59,110 bases of DNA from Desulforapulum sp034007745. GTDB lineage: Bacteria > Desulfobacterota > Desulfobacteria > Desulfobacterales > Desulfobacteraceae. Both the position numbers and the translations under genes were made by a program. Under the pieces are notes generated by a model. That model was not told the origin of the DNA. It did no database searches and was given only the letters and a program-made list of their open reading frames with translations. The first letter of the stretch is position 1, and every line of letters starts with the position of its first letter. The stretch covers positions 1-59,110 of the forward strand of contig JAVEQI010000020.1 of the NCBI GenBank assembly GCA_034007745.1, in the 5' to 3' direction. This document shows, in pieces, positions 42,515 through 51,044 of this stretch.

Positions 42515-43959
42515 CTGGAAGTCCTCCTGGCCTTACCTTTACTATGCTCTTGCTCTTTATTTTGATTCTGCTCCTCATTCTGGTCCAGGTCCATGCATTT
42601 TTTCCTTTGATAGCGAAAGGTGTGGTGGTTAATGTTGAGCAATTTTGCTGCCTGGCTTTCATTACCCTCGGCCAGGGTGAATGCCTCATTTATATAAAAT
42701 TTTTCCAGCTCCTGTTTCAGTAAGGGTAAGTCGATGCCGTCGGTGGTAAGGGGGGCAAATATGGTTCTGGTATCCAAATCTTCCGGCTCTTCGTTTGCAA
42801 GACCGAGATCCTCAGGGGTGAGAGTGGATCCTCTGGCCACAAGTACCCCCCGCTCCATGATGTTTTTAAGCTCTCGAACGTTGCCTGTCCAGTGATGGTT
42901 CATCATGGCCTCCATAGCCTGGTCGGATAAAGAGGTTATGTTTTTGGAAAATTTTCGGTTGAACCGGTCCAGGAAAAAGGCGATCAGGGGCATGATGTCC
43001 GAGCGTCGCTGGTTTAGAGATGGAATGTCGAGTTTGATCACCCCGATGCGAAAATAAAGATCACGTCTGAAAAGGTCGTTCTCAATCATCTTTTCAAGGT
43101 CTTTGTTGGTGGCTGAAACGATTCGGGCCTGGACCTGGTGTTTCCTGGTGCTCCCTATTCTGTAAAATTCACCAGTCTCAAGGAATCGTAAAAGAGCTGC
43201 CTGGGCTTCGAGGCTCAGATCTCCTATTTCGTCGAGGAACAGGGTGCCCATGTGGGCATCCTCAATCAGGCCCCGCTTGCCGTTGGGGTTTGCTCCTGAA
43301 AAAGCTCCCCGTTCATATCCGAAAATTTCGCTTTCAATCAAGTTCTGTGGAATGGCCGCACAGTTCACCGTGATAAATTTGCTCCTGAAATTCGGGCTTC
43401 GATGGTGAATGGCGCTTGCAATAAGCTCCTTGCCCGTCCCGGTTTCCCCCAGTATGAGAATGGGAGTATCCGGACTCTTTGCAACCATGTCCACAAACTC
43501 AAGCATTTCACGGATCACCTTGCTCTTCCCGATAAAACAGGGCAGATTGTCCTGGATGAGCTGATCCTGAAGGCTCTTGACCTCTTTTCTGAGCTTTATG
43601 GTCTCAAGGGCGTTTGCAATGACCATCTCCAGGGTGTCCATGTGCAGAGGCTTTACAAGGTAGTCATAGGCCCCCGCCCGCATGGCGGAGATTACTGTGG
43701 TGATCTCTTCAAAGGCCGTGATCATGATTACTGGAATACCAGGATTGACCTTTTTTATCTTTTGCAAAACCTCAATGCCCGAGATGTCCGGAAGGCCGAT
43801 GTCAAGGAGAATCAGGTCCGGCGGTTTCTTGGGAATCACGGCCAGGGCATCTTGACCCGTTTCAAAGCTTTGAATGGTATAGATCGATTCAAGGGCAAAG
43901 GTAAGGCTGTCCCTGATCGTCTCCTCATCGTCTATTATAAATAGGGTAAGGGGATTCAT
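42511..43959 (-). CDS. NtrC-family sigma-54 response regulator
   Basis: 482 residues. REC 1-120 with FIIDDEE, phospho-Asp in ILLDIGLPDISG and VKPLHMD; AAA+ domain about 145-375 with Walker A GETGTGKELIA, Walker B LFLDEIGD, and GAFSGA in place of GAFTGA (Ser for Thr in the sigma-54 contact loop); C-terminal Fis-type HTH ESQAAKLLNINHHTFRYQRK. A charged tail of about 25 residues (Gln/Glu/Lys) follows the HTH. It is the only sigma-54 activator in the window and a candidate controller of the six sigma-54 promoters nearby. First gene of a two-gene operon with its kinase. Confidence 0.96.
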   Translation of the reverse strand: MNPLTLFIIDDEETIRDSLTFALESIYTIQSFETGQDALAVIPKKPPDLILLDIGLPDISGIEVLQKIKKVNPGIPVIMITAFEEITTVISAMRAGAYDYLVKPLHMDTLEMVIANALETIKLRKEVKSLQDQLIQDNLPCFIGKSKVIREMLEFVDMVAKSPDTPILILGETGTGKELIASAIHHRSPNFRSKFITVNCAAIPQNLIESEIFGYERGAFSGANPNGKRGLIEDAHMGTLFLDEIGDLSLEAQAALLRFLETGEFYRIGSTRKHQVQARIVSATNKDLEKMIENDLFRRDLYFRIGVIKLDIPSLNQRRSDIMPLIAFFLDRFNRKFSKNITSLSDQAMEAMMNHHWTGNVRELKNIMERGVLVARGSTLTPEDLGLANEEPEDLDTRTIFAPLTTDGIDLPLLKQELEKFYINEAFTLAEGNESQAAKLLNINHHTFRYQRKKCMDLDQNEEQNQNKEQEHSKGKARRTSR

Positions 43960-44063
43960 GGCGTATAAATACCCCTTTCAACGCTCAAAATCAAATGTTT
44001 AATATCATCCATCGGTGTCTGTTCCTTTTACACATTGTAAATATCGGGTATGATGCTGGTGGG

Positions 44064-44100
44064 GACAAGAAATTTGAAACAAGAGACAAGAAACAAATTT
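44064..44100. repeat. AAACTTGAAACAAGA-type dispersed repeat
   Basis: GACAAGAAATTTGAAACAAG then AGACAAGAAACAAATTT in the 43960-44260 gap, which otherwise holds only a possible promoter. Confidence 0.45.
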
Positions 44101-44150
44101 CAGTCCTGATGACAGAATTTTCCCAGGGGCTGAAAAACTTGATTGTTGAG

Positions 44151-44166
44151 TGGCATGGATTTTGTA
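44151..44166 (+). promoter_or_regulatory. Weak sigma-54-like site before the acyl-CoA synthetase
   Basis: TGGCAT-GGATT-TTGTA. The -24 is good, but the -12 has GT for GC. Lies 95 bases before the ATG at 44261. Confidence 0.3.
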
Positions 44167-44260
44167 TTAATTATATCAAGTGAAAGAAGATTGAGCCTAA
44201 AATCCGGGGAGAAAATTTAAAGCCTCTTTCCTGATCACATACAATACAGGGATAAAATTT

Positions 44261-46963
44261 ATGAGTACGTGTAACTTAGATCGAATTTTCAATGCAGAAT
44301 CCATCGCAGTTATCGGTGCCAGTGAACGTAAGGAAAGCGTCGGTGAAGCGATCATGAAAAATCTTGTGGAAAAGGGTTACAGGGGCAGGGTCTTTCCTGT
44401 GAACCCAAACCGCAAAACCATCATGGGTATTCCCGCATTCCCCGGTGTGGGTGACATCGATCAGGATATTGATCTTGCCATTGTGGCAACCCCCATTGCA
44501 ACTGTTCCCGGGGTGGTTGCCGAATGCGCAAAGACCTTGATCGCAGGCTGTGTCGTCATTTCAGCCGGGGGTAAGGAGACAGGCAGGGCCGGGGCCGCAA
44601 TAGAAAGCTCTATCCTTGATGTTGCACAAGCTTCCGGTATTAGAATTATCGGCCCTAATTGCCTTGGTATAATTAATACTGCTAAAAATCTCAACGCAAG
44701 CTTTGCCCACCAGTTGCCCCTGCCGGGCAAGATCGCCTTTCTCTCCCAGAGCGGGGCGGTGTGCACTGCGGTTCTTGACCTTGCCATGCGGGAAAATGTG
44801 GGGTTCAGCCACTTTGTAAGCCTTGGATCAATGGCAGATGTGGATTTCGCCGACATGATTGACTACCTTGGCGGACTCAAAGAGGTTGAAAGTATAGTGA
44901 TGTATCTGGAAAATATCACCAATATACGCAATTTCATGAGCGCAGCACGCTGCGTTTCCAGGGTTAAACCCATCATTGCCCTAAAGACCGGCCGATCTGC
45001 TGCAGGTGCCAGGGCCGCCGCTTCCCATACCGGGGCCCTGGCCGGTGACGATGCCATATATGATGCGGCCTTTAAGCGGGCCGGAATCCTCAGGGTGAAT
45101 GACTTTGAGGAGCTGTTTGACTGCGCAGAATTTCTAGCCAAAGAACAGCGGCCAAAGGGCGGCAGGCTTGCCATTGTGAGCAATGCAGGCGGTCCCGGGG
45201 TCATGGCTGTGGACGCCCTTGATCGCTATGGGGTTGAGCCGGCCCAGTTGAGTTCAGATACCTTGTCAAAGCTCGATGCCATCCTGCCCAAGGGCTGGAA
45301 CCGCCAAAATCCTGTGGATGTTCTTGGTGATACCGCTGCCGAACGATATATCCAGGCGGCAAAAATTTGCATCGAAGCCGAAGAGACAGACGGCCTTCTT
45401 TTGATCCTTGCCCCTGTGGGTTTGTTTGACGCCTCCGCCCTTGCCATCGCCCTGGTTGAGTTTTTAAAAGGAGTTACCTTTCCGGTTTTTACTGCATGGA
45501 TGGGAGGAACCAACATCGACAGAGCCAGGGATATTTTTAACCGGTCAGGTGTGGTCACCTATGACTCTCCTGAAAGGGGAGTAAGGGCCTTTATGGACCT
45601 TTACAGATATGGGCAGAACCTGGAGATGCTCCACGAAGTTCCCATACGAAGGGACCGCAGGCTTTTGATCGACCGGGAACAGGCAGCCCGTGTCGTAAGG
45701 GGTGTGCTCGAACAAAACAGCAGCGAATTTACCGAGAATGAGGCCAAGGATCTTCTGAGGGCCTATGGAATACCGGTGAATTCCTGTGTGCTTGCCGAAA
45801 CTGAGGACAGGGCCGTTGATGCTGCCAAAAACATGGGGGCATCGGTTGTACTCAAGATCTGCTCAAGGGATATTCTTCACAAATCCGATGCAGGCGGCGT
45901 AAAACTCAACCTCAATGGCGAGGGGGAGGTGCGCCAGGCGTTCCAGGATATTATGGAGTCGGCCCGGGATTATGATCCAGGGGCTCGTATCCTCGGGGTG
46001 ACAGTTCAGCCCATGGCACCTGCCGGTGATTATGAGTTGATCCTGGGGGCAAAAAAGGACCGATCCTTTGGGCCCGCAATTCTTTTCGGCATGGGCGGCG
46101 TGTTGACCGAGGTGTTCAAGGATACCGCCATTGGACTTCCTCCGCTGAACGCTTCCCTTGCACGCCGGATGATTTATGATACTAAAATTTCCCGGGTGCT
46201 CGCAGGCTTTCGTAATATAAGCGCCGTAAATATAGCATCTGTGGAGGATGTCCTGATACGGCTTGGCCGCCTTGTCACGGATTTTCCTGAGGTCGAGGAG
46301 CTTGATATAAATCCGCTTCTGGTGAGCCGGGGAAACTTAATGGCGGTGGACGCAAGGGTAATTGCAAAGTCAAGCGACGTTGAGTCACCCATGCACCTTG
46401 TTATCTCCTCCTATCCCTGGGAACAGGAGGCGGAAGATACCACTGTTGATAACCAACCCATCCGAATCCGTCCCATTCGGCCCGAGGATGCCAACCTCAT
46501 GATCGAACATTTCAACTCCCTTTCTCCGAGGAGCATTTACCAGCGTTTCTTCTTTCCCATGAAACAGTTGTCCCAATCCCAGCTCATCAAGATGACCCAG
46601 ATCGATTATGATCGGGAGGTGGCCCTGATAGCCCTCATGGGGACTCCCGGGTCAGAGCGCCTCACAGGGGTGGCAAGGGTGATATTTGAGCGTGACGGTC
46701 GACGCGGTGAGTTTGCCGTGGCAGTTGCGGACGAGTGGCAGGGAAGGGGAATAGGGGCCTCTTTATTGAAGCGTTGTCTTACAATTGCCCGGCAGAAGGG
46801 GCTTGAAACCGTGTGGGGACTTGTCATTGCGGAAAATGTTCAGATGCTCAAACTCGGCAAGCGACTTGGATTTAAGATCAAGCGGGTTGCGGGCTCCAGC
46901 GAATATGAGTTAACTATTAATTTAGCGGATAGCTGTCAGCAGCTAAAAGCTAACAGCTATTAA
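44261..46963 (+). CDS. ADP-forming acyl-CoA synthetase fused to GNAT acetyltransferase
   Basis: 900 residues. 1-130: CoA-binding domain (AVIGASERKESVGEAI). 150-460: succinyl-CoA-ligase-like part with the phospho-His256 in AAASHTGALAGDD. 480-700: ATP-grasp (VVLKICSRDILHKSDAGGV). C-terminal 170: GNAT fold with ADEWQGRGIGASLLKR. This is the layout of AcsD-GNAT and Pat-type lysine acetyltransferases. Because the His is kept, it may really make or use acyl-CoA with ATP; in Pat proteins that half is often only regulatory. Last codons come from a heptad repeat. 14 bases before a Usp gene. Confidence 0.93.
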   Translation: MSTCNLDRIFNAESIAVIGASERKESVGEAIMKNLVEKGYRGRVFPVNPNRKTIMGIPAFPGVGDIDQDIDLAIVATPIATVPGVVAECAKTLIAGCVVISAGGKETGRAGAAIESSILDVAQASGIRIIGPNCLGIINTAKNLNASFAHQLPLPGKIAFLSQSGAVCTAVLDLAMRENVGFSHFVSLGSMADVDFADMIDYLGGLKEVESIVMYLENITNIRNFMSAARCVSRVKPIIALKTGRSAAGARAAASHTGALAGDDAIYDAAFKRAGILRVNDFEELFDCAEFLAKEQRPKGGRLAIVSNAGGPGVMAVDALDRYGVEPAQLSSDTLSKLDAILPKGWNRQNPVDVLGDTAAERYIQAAKICIEAEETDGLLLILAPVGLFDASALAIALVEFLKGVTFPVFTAWMGGTNIDRARDIFNRSGVVTYDSPERGVRAFMDLYRYGQNLEMLHEVPIRRDRRLLIDREQAARVVRGVLEQNSSEFTENEAKDLLRAYGIPVNSCVLAETEDRAVDAAKNMGASVVLKICSRDILHKSDAGGVKLNLNGEGEVRQAFQDIMESARDYDPGARILGVTVQPMAPAGDYELILGAKKDRSFGPAILFGMGGVLTEVFKDTAIGLPPLNASLARRMIYDTKISRVLAGFRNISAVNIASVEDVLIRLGRLVTDFPEVEELDINPLLVSRGNLMAVDARVIAKSSDVESPMHLVISSYPWEQEAEDTTVDNQPIRIRPIRPEDANLMIEHFNSLSPRSIYQRFFFPMKQLSQSQLIKMTQIDYDREVALIALMGTPGSERLTGVARVIFERDGRRGEFAVAVADEWQGRGIGASLLKRCLTIARQKGLETVWGLVIAENVQMLKLGKRLGFKIKRVAGSSEYELTINLADSCQQLKANSY
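46926..46963. repeat. Heptad repeat inside the 3' end of the acyl-CoA synthetase
   Basis: TAGCTGTCAGCAGCTAAAAG followed by CTAACAGCTATTA. Encodes the last residues (QQLKANSY) and the stop, showing that the repeat can extend coding sequence. Confidence 0.6.
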
Positions 46964-46977
46964 AAGGAGAATTAAAA

Positions 46978-47883
46978 ATGGAAAAAAAGAAAATACTGGT
47001 TCTGGTGGATGGATCTGAAAGATCCCTCAATACCATTCGTTTCATCTCCGAGTTCGCTCCTTTAAGGGATATGCAGCTGGTGCTTTTTAATGTGTTTCAT
47101 AAGGTTCCCGACTATTACTGGGACCTTTCCAACGAACCCATGATGGCGGGAAGGGCTCCCCACATGGCCTCCTGGGAGGCTCAGAACCGTCAGACCATTG
47201 ATCAATTCATGGAAAAATCCATTGCCATACTCAGAACCTCCGGGTTCAAGCCCGAGGACGTGGTTGTCAAGGTTGAAAACCGGGTCAAGGGAGTAGCCAG
47301 GGACATCATTGCCGAGGCTTCAAGGGGTTACACGGCGGTTGTGGGAAGGCGGCGGGGATTTACAAAGGTGCCAGGGCTCCTGATGGGCAGCGTGGCCGAC
47401 AAGATCTTGATCTCCCTGGGTGAAATTCCCCTTTTCTTTGCCGGAGTAGAACCTGTGACCGACAAGATTTTGATCCCCATGGACAGTTCGGAATCATCCC
47501 TGAACGCCGTCCGGTTTGTGGCAGATATTGCGGGCGATAGCGGTTATTCTGTGACTCTTTTCCATGTGGTAAGGGAGAACGAAGTCTTTGCCGATGAGAG
47601 CTATGGAGATATCCCCGAGGGGCGCAAAATAATGCTTGAGGTGTTTGACCAGGCAAAGGAGATTCTCGTTGAAAGGGGTGTAAATGCCCAAGACATAGAG
47701 GACAAGGTGATCACCGGGGAAGGCTCCAGGGCAGGCTCCATCGCCAGGTTTGCAGTCGAAAACGGTATTTCCACCATTGTTATGGGTCGCCATGGTGTGT
47801 CCAGGGTCAGGGAATTTTTCCTGGGCCGGGTCAGCAAAAAGGTCTTGTATGCGGCCCATAAACATACGGTATGTCTTGTGTAA
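46978..47883 (+). CDS. Tandem-domain universal stress protein
   Basis: 301 residues, two Usp domains (1-150 and 155-301). Domain one starts KKILVLVDGSERS and has VVGRRRGFTKVPGLLMGSVA; domain two has KILIPMDSSESS and VMGRHGVSRVREFFLGRVSK. Both keep most of the G-x2-G-x9-G-S/T type ATP loop. AAAAGGAG precedes the ATG; it is probably co-transcribed with the acyl-CoA synthetase/acetyltransferase 14 bases upstream. USPs are known acetylation targets of Pat-like enzymes in some bacteria, so the pairing is suggestive. Confidence 0.93.
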   Translation: MEKKKILVLVDGSERSLNTIRFISEFAPLRDMQLVLFNVFHKVPDYYWDLSNEPMMAGRAPHMASWEAQNRQTIDQFMEKSIAILRTSGFKPEDVVVKVENRVKGVARDIIAEASRGYTAVVGRRRGFTKVPGLLMGSVADKILISLGEIPLFFAGVEPVTDKILIPMDSSESSLNAVRFVADIAGDSGYSVTLFHVVRENEVFADESYGDIPEGRKIMLEVFDQAKEILVERGVNAQDIEDKVITGEGSRAGSIARFAVENGISTIVMGRHGVSRVREFFLGRVSKKVLYAAHKHTVCLV

Positions 47884-47897
47884 TAGCTGTTAGCTTT

Positions 47898-47934
47898 TAG
47901 CTGTTAGCAGCCATTCGCTAATTGCTAACAGCTA
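47898..47934. terminator. Bidirectional heptad-repeat hairpin between convergent genes
   Basis: Perfect 12-base arms TAGCTGTTAGCA / TGCTAACAGCTA with a 13-base loop, filling the 59-base gap between the Usp and methyltransferase stops. Confidence 0.6.
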
Positions 47935-47942
47935 ATAGTTTC

Positions 47943-49010
47943 CTAGGATCTGATTTTTCTGGATAAGTCCCGGGTGAGACTCAAGACCCTCTGGGCGGCG
48001 TCAAAACTAATGGCGCCCGTGCCGCAGCTCGGAGTGATAAGGGACTGGCTGATCAAGGTTGTTCGATCTATGCCGAGCCTTTCCAGCTCCCTGATCTGTT
48101 CTTCCAGCTTCTGGGCAAGGGTCTCCTGGGTTTCCCGAAATATATCATCCTCATCCGCAGTTGGGACAATTCCCCAGGCAATGATGCCGCCCCGTTGAAT
48201 GAATGCCCTGATTTTGTCCGGATAGAGTATAAAACGGTCAAAATAGGTGTAGGCGTCAAAGTTGATGATGTCGATTCCGGATTCAAGAAGCATGTCCCAT
48301 TCGGTGTTGGCGCACACGTGGATGCCGGCAAGGCCTCCCTCCTGGTGAACGGCGTCCATCACCTCGGTAAGAACTTCTGTCACCTCCTGGCGGGTTACGG
48401 TAATGTAACCGGATGTTCCAAAGCCTGCAAGGGCCGGTTCGTCCAGGAAGATGATGGGGATAAAGCCCCTTGACTTAAATGTTCGTGCCTGCCAGCGGGC
48501 GTTCATGGCAAGGTGTTTTACGGCCGCATCCCTCAGCTGTTCGTTGTAAAAAATTGCCTTGCCTGTGTTGTCGGTAACGCTTGTGGTAAAGGTGAACGGG
48601 CCGGTAATCTGGCCCTTGAGGGCCTTGAAGTTCTGGTCCTTATCAAGATCCACCTGGCGGATAAATTCCTGGAATCCCCTGCCTGTTTCAGGGGTGAAGG
48701 TGAAACGGGAGGTCTCAAGGCCCTGGCCTGCTTCGGTTACGGCCAGGTACTCTTCGTAAAAGGCCAGGTACTCTGCATCAAAATCATCGCCAGTCCCATC
48801 GATAAAGAGTTTGCCTGCGGCAGACTCGGTAAAGCCCGGCATGCCCGGAAGAAACTGGTATGCCATGCCCTCTTCCTTGTAAATGGGCAGCTGGGCCCAC
48901 AGGGGGATCTCAGGGGTGAACTCGAGGATCAGCCGGGTGGCCGCTTCATGGTCCTTCATGGGCAGGCTTCCGATGAGAAGAGGAAGAGCGTCTGCTTTGA
49001 ATTTAGTCAT
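47943..49010 (-). CDS. MetE/UROD-fold cobalamin-independent methyltransferase-like protein
   Basis: 355 residues from the ATG at 49010 (GGGAGC upstream). An in-frame ATG at 49061 would add residues encoded by a dispersed repeat and is unlikely. Barrel features of the MetE C-terminal domain: IFLDEPAL, zinc ligands His231 and Cys233 in IHVCANTEW, Cys329 in ITPSCGTGAI. The N-terminal half of classical MetE is absent, as in archaeal-type or core MetE. Methyl donor and acceptor are unknown; anaerobes with such cores may take the methyl from a corrinoid protein. Single gene. Confidence 0.85.
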   Translation of the reverse strand: MTKFKADALPLLIGSLPMKDHEAATRLILEFTPEIPLWAQLPIYKEEGMAYQFLPGMPGFTESAAGKLFIDGTGDDFDAEYLAFYEEYLAVTEAGQGLETSRFTFTPETGRGFQEFIRQVDLDKDQNFKALKGQITGPFTFTTSVTDNTGKAIFYNEQLRDAAVKHLAMNARWQARTFKSRGFIPIIFLDEPALAGFGTSGYITVTRQEVTEVLTEVMDAVHQEGGLAGIHVCANTEWDMLLESGIDIINFDAYTYFDRFILYPDKIRAFIQRGGIIAWGIVPTADEDDIFRETQETLAQKLEEQIRELERLGIDRTTLISQSLITPSCGTGAISFDAAQRVLSLTRDLSRKIRS

Positions 49011-49030
49011 ATTTTTTTGCTCCCTATATG

Positions 49031-49065
49031 CAAGAAACTTGAAACAAGAGACAAGAAACAAAGTT
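49031..49065. repeat. AAACTTGAAACAAGA-type dispersed repeat
   Basis: CAAGAAACTTGAAACAAGAG followed by ACAAGAAACAAAG; closest to the copy at 1041. Confidence 0.5.
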
Positions 49066-49088
49066 CAGTCTTAATTCAAGTTTCATAC

Positions 49089-49129
49089 TTCGTTGTGTCC
49101 GTAAGGCCATGTGGGTTTTTATATGAAAC
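49089..49129 (+). repeat. REP-like palindromic element, copy 4
   Basis: TTCGTTGTGTCC-GTAA-GGCCATGTGGG then TTTTTATATGAAAC; TGTCC/GGCCA stem with one mismatch. 10 bases past the typA stop, and again about 25 bases after an AAACTTG repeat, as at 1041-1143. Confidence 0.5.
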
Positions 49130-49138
49130 AGCTAATAG

Positions 49139-50944
49139 CTATCGTTTATGTCTTGAGAGGATTTTTTTCCTCACACGAACGGTCTTGGGTGTCACCTCCA
49201 CAAGCTCGTCCGAACTGATGAAGTTCAGGGCATGTTCCAGGGTCAGGGGTTTGATCGGCGAACAGGTGGTGGCCTCATCCTTTCCCGATGCCCGCATGTT
49301 GCTGAGTTTCTTTTCTTTGCAGGGGTTTACGTCGAGATCCCGGTCCTTGCTGTGCTCGCCGATTATCATCCCCTCGTACACTGGGGTTCCCGGTGTGATC
49401 AAAAGTCTGCCCCTAGGTTCGAGGTTGTACAGGGCGTAGGCTACACCCTTGCCCTGGCGGTCACTCACAAGGGACCCTGTCCTCCGGGTGGGGAACTCAC
49501 CTCGAAAGGGTTCGTACCCGGCGAAGATCGAGTTCATGATGCCCGTACCCTTTGTGTCAGTGAGGAACTCGTCCCGGTATCCGATCAACGACCGCGACGG
49601 TGTTGAAAACTCGATGTTGGCCCGGCCCCGCTTGTTCACAAGGTTGACCATCCTGGCCTTTCTGATGGATAGTTTTTCCGTGACAACCCCTGTAAATGCC
49701 TCTTCACAATCCACGTACAGGTGCTCCACAGGTTCGAGCTTTTCGCCATTTTCACCGGTCTTGAAGATCACTTCGGGTCGGCCTACACAAAGCTCAAACC
49801 CCTCCCTGCGCATGGTCTCCACCAGGATGGCCATCTGGAGCTCCCCCCTGCCTTTCACAATGAAGCTGTCCCTTTCAGTCGTGTTTTCGACGCTGATGGC
49901 CACATTGGTCCGGGCCTCTTTTTCAAGGCGTTCCCGGATTCTGCTCGACTGGACAAGTTTGCCCTCGATCCCGGAAAACGGTGAGTTGGAAGTGGTGAAC
50001 ATCATGGAGATGGTGGGCTCGTCAACGGAGATTCTCGGAAGGGCCTTTGGGTGTTCCTTGGTGCAGATGGTATCTCCGATCTCAAAGCTGTCCGTACCGG
50101 AGACTACGGCAATGTCGCCGGGTTCCACATGGTCGGCAACAGAAAGGGAGGCCCCGTCGTAGGTCTGGAGGCTTGCCACCTTGATCTTTTCAGGAATCCC
50201 CTGTTCTCCGATCACCACAAGCTCGTCCTTGGAGCTCACCCGGCCGTTGGCTATTTTGCCGATGGCCAGCCGGCCAGTGTAGTCTGAATAGGCAAGATCC
50301 GACACCAGCATCTGAAAGGGTTCATCAGGGTCAAACTCGGGGGAAGGGATTGCACTCAGGATGGTTGTAAACAGCGGTTTAAGATTCTCTGAATCGTCGT
50401 TCATATCATTCTTGGCCACCCCGTTCTTGCCGATGGCGTAGAGAACTGGAAAATCAATCTGTTTGTCGTTTGCATCAAGATCTATGAACAGGTCGTAGAT
50501 CTCGTCTAATACCTCCTCCACCCTGGCGTCGGGCCGGTCTATCTTGTTGATCACAACGATGATCACCAACCCTGCTGCCAGGGCTTTTTTCAGTACAAAC
50601 CGGGTCTGGGGAAGGGGGCCTTCAGATGCGTCCACAAGCAAGATGGCGCCGTTGACCATGGACAAGGCCCGCTCAACCTCGGCGCTGAAGTCCGAATGGC
50701 CGGGGGTGTCAAGAATGTTTATCTTGATATTTTCCCACACCACCGAGCAGTTTTTGGCCGAGATGGTAATCCCCCGTTCCCGCTCAAGGTCCATGGAGTC
50801 CATGATTCTGTCATCCATCTCTTTTCCCTGGCGAAAGGTGCCGCTCTGCTTGAACATGGCGTCCACAAGGGTGGTCTTGCCGTGGTCGACATGGGCTATG
50901 ATGGCTATGTTGCGTATGTTTTTATTTATAGATTTTTTTTTCAT
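49139..50944 (-). CDS. typA: Ribosome-associated GTPase TypA/BipA
   Basis: 601 residues from the ATG at 50944 (AAGGA upstream; ATG at 50956 also in frame). Translational GTPase: P-loop AHVDHGKTTLVDAM, G2 RGITI, G3 DTPGHSDF, G4 NKIDRPDAR. C-terminal domain has YDNLEPRGRL-type sequence (YALYNLEPRGRLLITPG) and GEHSKDRDLDVNPCKEKKLS, specific to BipA rather than LepA or EF-G. Role: ribosome assembly and stress or cold adaptation. Stand-alone gene. Confidence 0.98.
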   Translation of the reverse strand: MKKKSINKNIRNIAIIAHVDHGKTTLVDAMFKQSGTFRQGKEMDDRIMDSMDLERERGITISAKNCSVVWENIKINILDTPGHSDFSAEVERALSMVNGAILLVDASEGPLPQTRFVLKKALAAGLVIIVVINKIDRPDARVEEVLDEIYDLFIDLDANDKQIDFPVLYAIGKNGVAKNDMNDDSENLKPLFTTILSAIPSPEFDPDEPFQMLVSDLAYSDYTGRLAIGKIANGRVSSKDELVVIGEQGIPEKIKVASLQTYDGASLSVADHVEPGDIAVVSGTDSFEIGDTICTKEHPKALPRISVDEPTISMMFTTSNSPFSGIEGKLVQSSRIRERLEKEARTNVAISVENTTERDSFIVKGRGELQMAILVETMRREGFELCVGRPEVIFKTGENGEKLEPVEHLYVDCEEAFTGVVTEKLSIRKARMVNLVNKRGRANIEFSTPSRSLIGYRDEFLTDTKGTGIMNSIFAGYEPFRGEFPTRRTGSLVSDRQGKGVAYALYNLEPRGRLLITPGTPVYEGMIIGEHSKDRDLDVNPCKEKKLSNMRASGKDEATTCSPIKPLTLEHALNFISSDELVEVTPKTVRVRKKILSRHKR

Positions 50945-51044
50945 TTGTACTAGCATCCTTAAAGTTGTGATGTGAGGAGAACCTCATCGTTTTCAAATTC
51001 CCGCTGCTTGATCTGAGCAAACATTTCTATCAGACCCTGTTTGG

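Noticed and set aside
47011..49061. Extended N terminus of the MetE-like protein from the ATG at 49061
   Set aside because: The additional residues are encoded by a dispersed repeat; the ATG at 49010 has a ribosome site and fits the family start.
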